Assembly: GCF_009380165.1 (NCBI RefSeq)
Contig: NZ_WHUF01000002.1
Location: 558,001-622,000, forward strand
Direction: 5' to 3'
Origin: Rugamonas rivuli
Lineage (GTDB): Bacteria; Pseudomonadota; Gammaproteobacteria; Burkholderiales; Burkholderiaceae_D
DNA: 64,000 nt
Shown here: positions 35,801 through 48,994 of the stretch, piece after piece
How the letters are laid out: each line of letters opens with the position of its first letter
Numbering within the stretch: position 1 is the stretch's first letter
The notes under the pieces: generated by a model
What the model was told of the DNA's origin: nothing
The model's input: the letters and a program-made list of their open reading frames with translations, nothing else
The model's database searches: none
Made by a program: the position numbers and the translations under genes

Positions 35801-36727
35801 TTGAAACATGCGGTTAATACGGTGCGGCCCTGGCAGCTGCTGCTGTTCCTGGCGCCGGCGGTGCTGATCTATTCTCTGTTCAGCGCACTGCCGCTGGTGC
35901 AGACGCTGGGGCAGGGCTTCTTCAACGCCGACGACAGCGGCAAGACCGTCTTCGTCGGCCTGGAGAACTTCCGCACCATCCTGCTCGATCCCGACTGGTC
36001 GGCCGGCTTCTGGAACGCGATGGCCAACAACGCCAAGTTCTTCTGCATCCATATGCTGCTGCAGAACCCCATCGGCCTGCTGCTGGCGACGCTGTTTAGT
36101 TTGAAAGGGCTGCGCGGCGCCCGTACCTACCGCACGCTGATCTTTTTGCCGACGCTGCTGTCGGTGGTGATCATCGGCTTTATCTGGCAGCTGATCCTGT
36201 CGCCGCTGTGGGGCGTGGGTGAAAAGCTGATGGGCTTTGCCGGCCTGGCCGACTGGTTCGCGCCGTGGATGGGGCAGGAGGAAACCGCGCTGGCGACGCT
36301 CTCGATGATCTCGGTGTGGCAGTACATCGGCATGCCGATGATGCTGATCTACGCCGCGCTGCTGGCGGTGCCGGAGGAAATCGTCGAAGCGGCGCACGTG
36401 GAAGGCGCCGGTGCGCTGCGCATCTTCTGGCAGATCAAGCTGCCGCTGATTTATCCGACCTTGGGCCTGGTGACGATACTGACCTTCGTCGCCAACTTCA
36501 ACGCCTTTGACCTGATCTACTCGATCAAGGGCGCGCTGGCCGGGCCGAACTATTCGACCGATATCCTGGGCACGCTGTTCTACCGCACCTTCTTCGGCTA
36601 CCAGGCGCAGGTCGGCAATGCCTACCTGGGTTCCGCCGTCGCCACGCTGATGTTCCTGGTGATCCTGGCCGGCGTGGGCGTTTATTTTGTCGGTGTCCAG
36701 CGCAGGCTGACCCGCTTTGCACTGTGA
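35801..36727 (+). CDS. ABC sugar permease, MalF/UgpA type
   Basis: A 308-residue inner-membrane permease with six membrane segments, beginning PWQLLLFLAPAVLIYSLF. The EAA loop that touches the ATPase is EIVEAAHVEGAGALRIFWQIKLPLI. The start is TTG at 35801 with GGAGG 5 bases before it. The nearest ATG (35808) is out of frame, so this non-standard start is well supported. The terminator directly upstream plus a weak start codon would keep synthesis low relative to the binding protein. Confidence 0.93.
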   Translation: MKHAVNTVRPWQLLLFLAPAVLIYSLFSALPLVQTLGQGFFNADDSGKTVFVGLENFRTILLDPDWSAGFWNAMANNAKFFCIHMLLQNPIGLLLATLFSLKGLRGARTYRTLIFLPTLLSVVIIGFIWQLILSPLWGVGEKLMGFAGLADWFAPWMGQEETALATLSMISVWQYIGMPMMLIYAALLAVPEEIVEAAHVEGAGALRIFWQIKLPLIYPTLGLVTILTFVANFNAFDLIYSIKGALAGPNYSTDILGTLFYRTFFGYQAQVGNAYLGSAVATLMFLVILAGVGVYFVGVQRRLTRFAL

Positions 36728-36737
36728 GGGCCGCGCC

Positions 36738-37604
36738 ATGACCGCTATCGCCATGAACCCACCCGTACCGCTGGCCAGCCGTTTCGAACCGGGCCGCCTG
36801 ATGGTGCACGCCGCGCTGATCGCCTACACCGTGCTGGCGCTGTTCCCGATCGCGCTGATCCTGATTAACTCGGTCAAGAGCCGCGCCGCCATCTTTGACG
36901 ATCCGCTGGCGCTGCCGACGATGGATTCGCTGACCTTCATCGGCTTCCAGAAAGTCCTGGCCAGCACCAACTTCCTGCTCTACTTTGGCAACAGCTTGTA
37001 TGTGACTCTGCTGGCGCTGTTGTGCATCGTGCTGTTCGGCGCGATGGCGGCATGGGCGCTGTCGGAATACAGCTTCATGGGCAACCGCGTGCTGACGCTG
37101 TTCCTCGCCCTCGGCATCATGATCCCGATCCGCCTCGGCACCGTGGCGATCCTGGAGCTGATGGTCAAGCTGGAACTGGTCAACACGCTGGCCGCGCTGA
37201 TCCTGGTGTACACGGCGCAGGGCCTGCCGCTGGCGGTCATGATCCTGTCCGAATTCATGCGCCAGGTGCCGTCGGAGCTGAAGGACGCGGCGCGCTGCGA
37301 CGGCGTCGGCGAGGTGCGCATCTTCTTCCAGGTGGTGCTGCCGCTGATACGGCCGGCGATTGCGACGGTGGCGGTGTTCACCATGATCCCGGCGTGGAAC
37401 GACCTGTGGTTCCCGCTGATCCTGGCGCCGTCCGACCGCACCAAGACCGTCACGCTGGGCGTGCAGCAGTTCATCGGCCAGTACGTCACCGACTGGAATT
37501 CCGTGCTGGCGGCGCTGTCGCTGGCCGTGATACCGATGCTGATTTTGTACGCGCTGTTTTCGCGCCAGTTGATCCGCGGCCTGACGGCTGGCGCGGTCAA
37601 GTAA
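36738..37604 (+). CDS. ABC sugar permease, MalG/UgpE type
   Basis: A 288-residue permease, partner of the previous one. Six membrane segments and the EAA loop EFMRQVPSELKDAARCDGVGE are visible, and the protein ends in RQLIRGLTAGAVK, the family's usual C-terminus. The ATG at 36738 follows the upstream stop by 10 bases with GAGGG before it; the frame is open 7 codons earlier but that overlaps the first permease. The ATPase gene follows after 24 bases. Confidence 0.93.
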   Translation: MTAIAMNPPVPLASRFEPGRLMVHAALIAYTVLALFPIALILINSVKSRAAIFDDPLALPTMDSLTFIGFQKVLASTNFLLYFGNSLYVTLLALLCIVLFGAMAAWALSEYSFMGNRVLTLFLALGIMIPIRLGTVAILELMVKLELVNTLAALILVYTAQGLPLAVMILSEFMRQVPSELKDAARCDGVGEVRIFFQVVLPLIRPAIATVAVFTMIPAWNDLWFPLILAPSDRTKTVTLGVQQFIGQYVTDWNSVLAALSLAVIPMLILYALFSRQLIRGLTAGAVK

Positions 37605-37628
37605 CCCAATAACTGAAAGAGGAATGTA

Positions 37629-38768
<1,140 letters not shown>

Positions 38769-38806
38769 GATCTATGCGGTTCACATTTTCAAACAAGGAG
38801 AATTGA

Positions 38807-41437
38807 ATGACTAAGCCGGTATTTAAGAAAAAACTACTACCTAACTTGATCGCGCTGGCGCTGAGCGGCGGCTTTGCGCACCATGCTTACGCAGCCGATC
38901 CAGTTGCGGCCGAAGCGGCGCAGGCCAGCGACGCGGTACCCGCTGGCGACACCGCAACCGTTGAGGTGCGCGGCATCCGCGAGCGCCTGAAGCGCAACCT
39001 GGCCGAGAAGCGCGATTCCGGCAACGTCATCGACACCGTGACCGCCGAGGAAGTCGGCAAGTTCCCCGACAAGAACGTGGCCGACTCGCTGCAGCGCGTG
39101 CCGGGCATCTCCGTGGACCGCACCTGGGGCGAGGGCCGCGACATCTTCGTACGCGGCACCGACAAGAACCTGAACCTGACGCAGTTGAACGGCCAGGCAG
39201 TCGCCTCGGGCTACTGGTGGAAGAACGATTCGCAGAGCCGTGGCTTCAACTACGACATCCTTGCATCGGAACTGGTGGGCAGCATCGACGTGTACAAAAG
39301 CCCGTCGGCCGACCTGGACGAGGGCAGCATCGGTGGCCTGGTCATCGTCAAGACCCGCAAGCCATTCCAGCTGAAGCCACTGGTGGCGCAGGTGTCGGCG
39401 GAAGCGACCTACAGCAAGCTGCCGAAGAAGACCGACCCGCAGCTCTCCGGTTTGCTGAGCTGGACCAATGAACAGAAGACCTTCGGCGCACTGGTCGCCC
39501 TGAGCCGCCAGCAGCGCACCATGCGCCGCGACGGCCTGGAAAACTTCACCGATTCGACCAAGTACAACATCGTCGACCAGAACGGCGTCGTTACGCCAGG
39601 CGCTTATGCGTCGTGGGGCGGCGGCTCGGCCATCTTCCGCCAGGACCGCAAGCGCACCACCGGCGACATCACGCTGCAGGCCCGCCCGAACGCCAACACC
39701 GACCTCTCGCTGAACTACATGAACTCGGATATGAGCATGGACAACAGCAACCAGAACTACCTGTGGGAAGCGGGCGGTCTGGCGGACAAGAAGGGCAATA
39801 TCGCCGTCACCAATCCAAAGTTCATCACCACCTCCGACGGCACCAAGGCGCTGGTCGGCGGCACCGTCGGCCCGACGGGCGGCGTGTCGTTCGAGCCTAT
39901 CTTCCGCCAGTCCTACGTGAAGTCGGAAGTGCTGGACCTGGAAGGCACCTACGATGCGGACAACTGGAAATTCCACGGCCAGGCCGGTACCACCAAAGGC
40001 TCCGGCGGCAGTGACCATGACCGCAACTTCTGGTTCGTCGGGAACACCCGCACCACCTTCAACATCGCGCCGGACACCTATGAGGTCAAGTACCTGGACA
40101 TCAATCCGCTCGACGCGAGCAAGCTGACTTTGCAAAGCTCGCGCGACTGGATCCGCCGCATGGAGACCAAGGAGAACTACGCGCAGGGCGACCTGACGCT
40201 GGACTTGAACAACGGCTTCCTGAAGTCGATCAAGGTGGGCGCCAAGTTCCGCGACACCACGGTGCAGAACCATCGCATCATCGGCACCGACGGCCCTGGC
40301 AACGTGGGCTGGCAGTCGTTCTCGTTGGCCGATCTGTCGACCGGTGCGTCGCCGCTGTTAAGCCAGAAGGCCGCCAATCCTGGCTCGCTGACCCAGTATG
40401 CGTGGGTGGATGACGGCCTGGCTTACTCCAAAGGCTTCCCGATGTACGACAAGGGCATGGTCTACGCGGAAGCGAAGGGCGAGTACTACAAGATCAAGGA
40501 AAAGATCTACGCGACCTATGCGCGTGCGGACTTCGCCTTCGGCCAATGGCGCGGCGACTTCGGCGCCCGCATCGTCAAGGCCGACCAGAACTCCGAGGCT
40601 TACCAGGACTTGACGGGCACCGGCAACTACTCGCTGGCCAACGTCAGCCGCAGCTACACCGATGTGCTGCCCAACCTGAACGCGGTCTACACCGTCAACA
40701 AGGACCTGCTGGTGCGTGGCGCCGTGGCGCGTGTGATGGCGCGTAACACCTACAGCGATTTGAGCGCCAGTACGGAAGTCAGCGGCACCACCAACGCCGC
40801 CACTTCCGGCAATCCGCTGCTCAAGCCTTACCACGCCAACCAGGCGGAGATCGGCGCCGAGTGGTACTACGCCGATGCGTCGCTGCTGTCGGCGACCTTG
40901 TTTGCCAAGAAGCTGGACACCTTCATCTACACGCAGACGACGCAGGAAAACGTGGCCGGTGTGGTGCGTCCTGTGACTCGCCCGTACAACGCCAACAACG
41001 GCGAAACGGTCAACGGCCTGGAACTGCAATGGCAGCAAGCCTTCAGCAGCGGCTTCGGCGCCATCGTCAACTACACCTACACCGACGCCAAGACCGGCGC
41101 AAATGCGGGTGGCGTGAAGCTGAACGTGGTGGGCAACTCGCGCAACCAAGCCAACATCACCGGCTTCTTCGAGAAGAACGGCTACAGCGCGCGGCTGTCG
41201 TACAACTACCGCTCCAAGGCCTACGGTGCCCTGGATGAGGGCGGCCAGGATGTGACCAGCGCCTACGGCCAGTGGGATGCGTCGGCCAGCTGGGATATCA
41301 CGCCGAAGGTCAGCCTGTACTTCACGGCGGTGAACATCACCAATGAAGTCATCCGGACCAATACCACCGACGGCCTGCCGGTGGGTGTGTATGAAAACGG
41401 TGCGCGCTACAGCGTTGGCTTGAAAGCCAAGTTCTAA
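38807..41437 (+). CDS. TonB-dependent receptor, carbohydrate-type
   Basis: An 876-residue outer-membrane transporter of the group known from Xanthomonas and Caulobacter sugar loci. A signal peptide (about 1-29) is followed by the plug with VEVRGIRERLKRNLAEKRDS, VIDTVTAEEVGKFPDKNVADSL and QRVPGISVDRTWGEGRDIFV, then the barrel ending ARYSVGLKAKF. It follows the ATPase by 38 bases, so outer- and inner-membrane uptake are probably cotranscribed. The related NagP-type receptors import chitooligosaccharides; the same role here is inferred. Confidence 0.92.
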   Translation: MTKPVFKKKLLPNLIALALSGGFAHHAYAADPVAAEAAQASDAVPAGDTATVEVRGIRERLKRNLAEKRDSGNVIDTVTAEEVGKFPDKNVADSLQRVPGISVDRTWGEGRDIFVRGTDKNLNLTQLNGQAVASGYWWKNDSQSRGFNYDILASELVGSIDVYKSPSADLDEGSIGGLVIVKTRKPFQLKPLVAQVSAEATYSKLPKKTDPQLSGLLSWTNEQKTFGALVALSRQQRTMRRDGLENFTDSTKYNIVDQNGVVTPGAYASWGGGSAIFRQDRKRTTGDITLQARPNANTDLSLNYMNSDMSMDNSNQNYLWEAGGLADKKGNIAVTNPKFITTSDGTKALVGGTVGPTGGVSFEPIFRQSYVKSEVLDLEGTYDADNWKFHGQAGTTKGSGGSDHDRNFWFVGNTRTTFNIAPDTYEVKYLDINPLDASKLTLQSSRDWIRRMETKENYAQGDLTLDLNNGFLKSIKVGAKFRDTTVQNHRIIGTDGPGNVGWQSFSLADLSTGASPLLSQKAANPGSLTQYAWVDDGLAYSKGFPMYDKGMVYAEAKGEYYKIKEKIYATYARADFAFGQWRGDFGARIVKADQNSEAYQDLTGTGNYSLANVSRSYTDVLPNLNAVYTVNKDLLVRGAVARVMARNTYSDLSASTEVSGTTNAATSGNPLLKPYHANQAEIGAEWYYADASLLSATLFAKKLDTFIYTQTTQENVAGVVRPVTRPYNANNGETVNGLELQWQQAFSSGFGAIVNYTYTDAKTGANAGGVKLNVVGNSRNQANITGFFEKNGYSARLSYNYRSKAYGALDEGGQDVTSAYGQWDASASWDITPKVSLYFTAVNITNEVIRTNTTDGLPVGVYENGARYSVGLKAKF

Positions 41438-41497
41438 AAAAGCTGAGCGTAATGCTGGGTAGATGGCGGGATAAATAACGTTTTAATCGGGAGAGCA

Positions 41498-44179
<2,682 letters not shown>

Positions 44180-46789
44180 ATGAAAAGGAATCGAATGCGT
44201 AAGCAAAGCAAGGGCGGTGGTTTCGTTTTGGCCTCGTGGCTGATGGTGGCGATGGCGGGCGGTTCGTTGGTGCAGGTGGTGCATGCAGCGCCGGAAGCGA
44301 AGGCGCCAGCGGCCCGGGGGGCGCTGGAGGGCTATGCCAGCGGCGCGCAGCTTCGCCTGCGCTGGGAACTGGTGCGCAATGTGTTCACGCCCGAGTCGCC
44401 GGGCGGTGGAACACAGGCGCGGTTCATCCTGTCCAACGTTGACCAGCAGCCTTTGCCTGCGCAGGGCTGGTCGCTGTACTTCAATGTCATGGACGGCGTG
44501 TCGACCGGGCCGCTGGAGGGCAAGCTGGTGCTGGAGCAGGTTGCCGGCAATCTGTTCCGCATTCGTCCCGCACCGGGCTTCGCTGGCGTGCCGGCCGGGC
44601 AGACGCTGAATATCGCCTACAACCATCCGGACCTGGTCATCAAGCTTGCCAAGGCGCCGGCCGGGCCTTACCTGGTCTACGATGACGCGCCGGATGTCGG
44701 CCAGGCCATCGCCGATTATCAGCTGCTGCCGGTTACGCGCCCGGAGCAGCTGGACAAGGGCAGCAGCGGCGCCAAGCCTGTCGTCACCGTGCAGGATATC
44801 TATCGCCGCAACGCCAACGCTGATTGGCTGCCGGCCGCCGCGTTGCCGCCGGTGTTCCCGACGCCGCAGCATCTGGAGGCTGGCGGCGGCAAACTGAAAC
44901 TGGCCGCGCTGCCGAATATCGCCGCACCGGCCGCGCTGAAGACCGAAGCCGCATTCGCGCGCACGCTGTTCGCGGCCAGCCTGCCGGCCAGCAGCACCGG
45001 CGCGACCGCGCTGCGCCTGAGCGTGGGCACGGTGTCCGGCTCCACCTCGCCGGAAGCCTACACGCTGACGATCAAGGCAGGCAGCGGCATCGACATCGTC
45101 GGCAACAGCGCCGCCGGCGTCGCCTACGGCCTGCAATCGCTGCGCGACCTGCTGCCGTTGCCTGGCGCGGAAGCGGGCAGCATCGAGCTGCCGGAGCTGA
45201 CCATCACCGACGCGCCACGCTTCGAGTATCGAGGCTTCCAGCTCGATGTCGGCCGCAACTTCCACACCAAGCAGACCGTGTTCAAGCTGCTGGACCTGAT
45301 GGCCCGCTACAAGCTCAATAAATTCCACTTCCACCTGACCGAAGACGAAGGCTGGCGGCTGGAGATCGCCGGCCTGCCCGAGCTGACCACCATCGGCGCA
45401 GTACGCGGCCATAGCGCGGAGCAGGGCGTGCGCCTGCAACCGGCCTACGGCTCCGGCCCGAACCCGGCTGACGCCAGCGGCACCGGCTACTACACCCGCG
45501 CCGAATACATCGAGATCCTGCGCTACGCCGCCGCCCGCCATATCGAGGTGATTCCCGAAATCGAAATGCCGGGCCACGCCCGCGCCGCCGTCAAGGCGAT
45601 GGAGGCCCGCTACCACCGCCTGAAAGCCGCAGGCAAGGGCGACGCCGCCAAATACCTGCTCAACGATTTCGCCGACAAGTCGGTCTACAAATCGCCGCAG
45701 CTGTACAACGACCACGTGATCAATCCCGGCCTGGAATCCAGCTTCACCTTCATCGACCATGTCATCGCGCAGGTTGTGGCGATGCACAAGGAGGCCGGCG
45801 CACCGCTGCACACCATCCATGTCGGCGGCGACGAGCTGCCGGGCGGCGCATGGGAGCAGTCGCCCGCCAGCCGTATGGTCATGCAGAAGAAGAAACTGGA
45901 AAGCACCGCCGAACTGTGGGACTACTTCTACGACCGCGTCGACGCCATCCTGCGCAAGCACGGCCTGTACGCCTCCGGCTGGGAAGAGATGGCTGCCCGC
46001 GCCACCAAAGTGCGCGGCGAGCATAAGCTGATCCCCAATCCACGCTTCACGCAGCGCGGCTTCAGCGCCTACGTCTGGAACAACACGGAAGGCGCCGAGG
46101 ACTTCGCCTACCGCCTGGCCAACGCCGGTTACGACATTGTGCTGGCGCCGGTGACGAAGATGTACATGGACATGGCCTACAACGCCAACCCCGAAGAACC
46201 GGGAGTGAACTGGGGCGACTACGTCGAACTGGATACGGTCTACGACTTCATCCCGCTGGACTACCTGAAGAACGCCAATCCGCCGCTGGTTGGCAAGGAC
46301 GCACTGACCGACTACGGCAAGCGCCGCATACGCGGGCTGGAGGCGACGCTGTTCACGGAAACCGTACGCACGACGGAACGCATGGACTACCTCGTCATGC
46401 CACGCCTGCTGGCGATGGCCGAGCGTTCATGGGCGCCCGATCCCGCCTGGGCGACGGAGACCGACGCCGCCAAAGCCGCCGCGCTGCATCGCACCGCATG
46501 GTCCGGCTTCGTCAACACGCTGAGCCAACGCGTGCTGCCACGCCTGGACCTGGAGCGCACCGGCGTTGACTACCGCATCGCGCCTCCCGGGCTGGTGGTC
46601 GATAACGGCAAGGTGCTGGTCAATCACGTCCTGCCGGGTATCGCGATGCGCTACACCAGTGATGGCAGTGAGCCGAATACCACTAGCAAACCAGTTAGCG
46701 GACCCATATCGGACAAGGGCCAGATCAAGGTCGCCGCGTTCGGCCGCAACGGCAGGCCGGGTGTGGTGTCGCGCATCGACAACCCCTGA
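44180..46789 (+). CDS. Beta-N-acetylhexosaminidase (chitobiase-type, GH20)
   Basis: An 869-residue periplasmic glycosidase that releases N-acetylglucosamine or N-acetylgalactosamine from non-reducing ends, for example chitobiose. A signal peptide to about residue 36 is followed by an N-terminal carbohydrate-binding CHB/HEX domain (the segment RLRWELVRNVFTPES onwards), the GH20b domain, and a GH20 barrel. The barrel shows FEYRGFQLDVGRNFH, HFHLTEDEGWRLEI and the catalytic pair IHVGGDELPGG (Asp-Glu). A C-terminal immunoglobulin-like CHB_HEX_C domain closes it. Length fits the chitobiase type. The ATG immediately follows the TonB receptor stop. Confidence 0.93.
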   Translation: MKRNRMRKQSKGGGFVLASWLMVAMAGGSLVQVVHAAPEAKAPAARGALEGYASGAQLRLRWELVRNVFTPESPGGGTQARFILSNVDQQPLPAQGWSLYFNVMDGVSTGPLEGKLVLEQVAGNLFRIRPAPGFAGVPAGQTLNIAYNHPDLVIKLAKAPAGPYLVYDDAPDVGQAIADYQLLPVTRPEQLDKGSSGAKPVVTVQDIYRRNANADWLPAAALPPVFPTPQHLEAGGGKLKLAALPNIAAPAALKTEAAFARTLFAASLPASSTGATALRLSVGTVSGSTSPEAYTLTIKAGSGIDIVGNSAAGVAYGLQSLRDLLPLPGAEAGSIELPELTITDAPRFEYRGFQLDVGRNFHTKQTVFKLLDLMARYKLNKFHFHLTEDEGWRLEIAGLPELTTIGAVRGHSAEQGVRLQPAYGSGPNPADASGTGYYTRAEYIEILRYAAARHIEVIPEIEMPGHARAAVKAMEARYHRLKAAGKGDAAKYLLNDFADKSVYKSPQLYNDHVINPGLESSFTFIDHVIAQVVAMHKEAGAPLHTIHVGGDELPGGAWEQSPASRMVMQKKKLESTAELWDYFYDRVDAILRKHGLYASGWEEMAARATKVRGEHKLIPNPRFTQRGFSAYVWNNTEGAEDFAYRLANAGYDIVLAPVTKMYMDMAYNANPEEPGVNWGDYVELDTVYDFIPLDYLKNANPPLVGKDALTDYGKRRIRGLEATLFTETVRTTERMDYLVMPRLLAMAERSWAPDPAWATETDAAKAAALHRTAWSGFVNTLSQRVLPRLDLERTGVDYRIAPPGLVVDNGKVLVNHVLPGIAMRYTSDGSEPNTTSKPVSGPISDKGQIKVAAFGRNGRPGVVSRIDNP

Positions 46790-46844
46790 GCGGGGAGGGG
46801 CCGCGCAAAGCATACCAATTCATCCCGGAGGCTACCTTCTCCGT

Positions 46845-46850
46845 TATAAT
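46845..46850 (+). promoter_or_regulatory. Consensus -10 of the SBP-regulator-kinase operon
   Basis: Perfect TATAAT 29 bases before the GTG start. No acceptable -35 is seen at 16-18 bases upstream (CATCCC region), which suggests activator dependence. Confidence 0.5.
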
Positions 46851-46878
46851 CGTGGCACTGTTTTATTCGGGATAACGA

Positions 46879-48315
46879 GTGATTGCGTCGACAGAAAAAG
46901 TAGCCTTGCCGTGGTCAGACTGGTTACGCTTTCGTTCGACCGCCCGCCGCGCGCCGCCCGCCAAGGCCTGGTCCTTCGGCTTGCTGGCCGCCGCCTGCGC
47001 CTTCAACTGCGGCGCATTGACCATGGCCCAGGCCACGCAACTGCCGCAGCAGCCTGCGGCGGCCGGCGCGACGTCACCGGTCGCCTCGCTCAATACGCTG
47101 CAGGTGCTGCACTGGTGGACCTCCAGCAGCGAGCGCAAGGCCGCCAATGTTCTGGCCTCCCGCATGGCCGACGAAGGCCTCGAATGGAAGGACGCCGCGA
47201 TTCCCGGCGGCGCGGGGCTGGGCGCCGGCAAGGTGCTGAAGAGCCGCGTGCTGGCGGGCGATGCGCCCGAAGTCACGCAGATCATCGGCGTTTCCGTCGC
47301 CGAATGGGCGGAACTGGGCCTGCTGCTGGAAATCGACAACGTGGCCAGCGCGGGCAACTGGAACGGCTTCCTCTTCCCCACCATCCAGGTGCTGATCCAG
47401 CACCGCAAGCACGTGGTGGCTGCGCCGCTCGGCATCCACCGCGTCAATACGCTGTACTACAACCGCGCGCTGTTCGCCCAGCTCAAACTGGCGCCGCCGC
47501 AGACGTGGGCGGAATTCCAGAACGTCGCGCTCAAGTTCAAGGCCGCCGGCATCACGCCGCTGGCGCAGAGCAGCGAAGCCTGGCAGGTCGCCGCGCTGTT
47601 CGAGAACCTGGTGTTGGCCGAAAGCGGCCCTGAGTTCTATCGCGATCTGTTCGTGCGCCGCAATCCCGCTGCCGCCATCGACCGCCGCACCACCGAGGCG
47701 CTGGAGAGGCTGCGCGTGGTCAAGGGCTGGATCAGCGGCCAGCTCGATGAGCGTCCATGGCCGGAAGTGGTGCGCCAGTTCGCGCGCCGCGAGGCCGCGA
47801 TGATGATTATGGGCGACTGGGCCAAGCCGGAGCTGGCCGAACGCGGTATGGCGCTGGACGACGACTATGCCTGCGGCACCGCGCCGGACACGGGCAAGTA
47901 CCACCTGTACAGCGTCGATACGCTCACCATGTTCGCGGGCGACTACCGCCACATGGCGTCGCAGGAAAAGATGGCGCGGCTGCTGGTGTCGTCGCCGGCG
48001 CAGGCCGAGTTCAACGCGCTAAAGGGCGCGGTGCCGGTGCGGCGCGACGCCGACGTGTCGAAGATGGACAGCTGCGCGCGCGCCTCCTGGACCACCTTCG
48101 CGCAGGGCGCGGCGGTGCAAGCGCCAAGCCTGGTGCACCGCATGGCCACCGACGAAGCAAGCCGCGACGCCATCATCGCCGAAATCCACCGATATTTTCT
48201 AGACGACCGGGCCACGCCGGCCGAGGCGCAACGCCGCCTGGGCGCGCTGTTCCGCTTGTTTAACCTCAGAAGCCAAGGAGCACCCGGTGCGCAAGATACT
48301 GATCGTAGACGATGA
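46879..48315 (+). CDS. Extracellular solute-binding protein linked to a two-component system
   Basis: A 478-residue sugar-binding protein of the CUT1-associated type. A long N-terminus leads to a signal core at about 31-50 (FGLLAAACAFNCGALTMAQA). The mature part opens LQVLHWWTSSSERKAANVL and shows GIHRVNTLYYNRALFAQLKLAPPQTW. It starts with GTG. No permease is adjacent. Instead the gene overlaps the response regulator by 29 bases and the kinase follows, so it probably works as the periplasmic sensor part of a three-component system, or shares the transporter at 35801-38768. Confidence 0.85.
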   Translation: MIASTEKVALPWSDWLRFRSTARRAPPAKAWSFGLLAAACAFNCGALTMAQATQLPQQPAAAGATSPVASLNTLQVLHWWTSSSERKAANVLASRMADEGLEWKDAAIPGGAGLGAGKVLKSRVLAGDAPEVTQIIGVSVAEWAELGLLLEIDNVASAGNWNGFLFPTIQVLIQHRKHVVAAPLGIHRVNTLYYNRALFAQLKLAPPQTWAEFQNVALKFKAAGITPLAQSSEAWQVAALFENLVLAESGPEFYRDLFVRRNPAAAIDRRTTEALERLRVVKGWISGQLDERPWPEVVRQFARREAAMMIMGDWAKPELAERGMALDDDYACGTAPDTGKYHLYSVDTLTMFAGDYRHMASQEKMARLLVSSPAQAEFNALKGAVPVRRDADVSKMDSCARASWTTFAQGAAVQAPSLVHRMATDEASRDAIIAEIHRYFLDDRATPAEAQRRLGALFRLFNLRSQGAPGAQDTDRRR

Positions 48316-48994
48316 CCAAAAGACCCGCGTCCTGCTCAAGACCTACCTGGAGAAAAACCAGTACGAGGTGATCCTGTCGCACAACGGCGAGAGCTTCCTG
48401 GCCGAGCTGCACGCGCACACCGACCAGCTGTCGCTGGTGATCCTGGACGTGATGCTGCCCGATACCGACGGTTTCGCGCTGTGCAAGCAGGTGCGCCAGC
48501 GCTCGAATGTCCCCATCATCATGCTGACCGCCAGCTCCGACGAGACCGACCGCATCGTCGGCCTGGAGCTGGGCGCGGACGATTACATCGCCAAGCCATA
48601 CAGCCCGCGCGAGCTGCTGGCCCGCATCAAGGCCATCCTGCGCCGCACCGCGCTGGAGACGCCGTCGGCGCGCTACTACCGCTTTGTCGGTTTCACGCTG
48701 GACCTGATGGAGCGCAAGGTGCTCGACAACGCCGGCGCCGTGGTCGCGCTGACGGGGCTGGACTTCCAGCTGCTGAAGTACTTCGTCGAACATCCGGGTG
48801 TGATCCTGGACCGCAGCGTGCTGTGCGAAGAGACTCGTGGCCGCGACGCCGGCCCGCTGGACCGTTCGCTGGACGTGCAGATCAGCCGTTTGCGCCTGCG
48901 CCTCAACGACGACGGCAAGCAGCCGGCCCTGATCAAGACCGTGCGTGGCGCCGGCTACGTGTTCTCGGCCGATGTCAGCGTCTCGCATGCTTAA
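48287..48994 (+). CDS. OmpR-family response regulator
   Basis: A 235-residue regulator. Receiver domain: KILIVDDDQKTR, phospho-acceptor VILDVMLPDTDGF (Asp near residue 53), IMLTASSDE and AKPYSPREL. A winged-helix DNA-binding domain follows (about 130-230), with ALTGLDFQLLKYFVEHPG, SLDVQISRLRLRL and IKTVRGAGYVF. The GTG start lies inside the preceding gene with AAGGAG before it. Its stop overlaps the kinase start by 8 bases. Regulators of this family bind direct repeats of about 10 bp, as seen at 34197-34299 and 50487-50569. Confidence 0.94.
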   Translation: MRKILIVDDDQKTRVLLKTYLEKNQYEVILSHNGESFLAELHAHTDQLSLVILDVMLPDTDGFALCKQVRQRSNVPIIMLTASSDETDRIVGLELGADDYIAKPYSPRELLARIKAILRRTALETPSARYYRFVGFTLDLMERKVLDNAGAVVALTGLDFQLLKYFVEHPGVILDRSVLCEETRGRDAGPLDRSLDVQISRLRLRLNDDGKQPALIKTVRGAGYVFSADVSVSHA

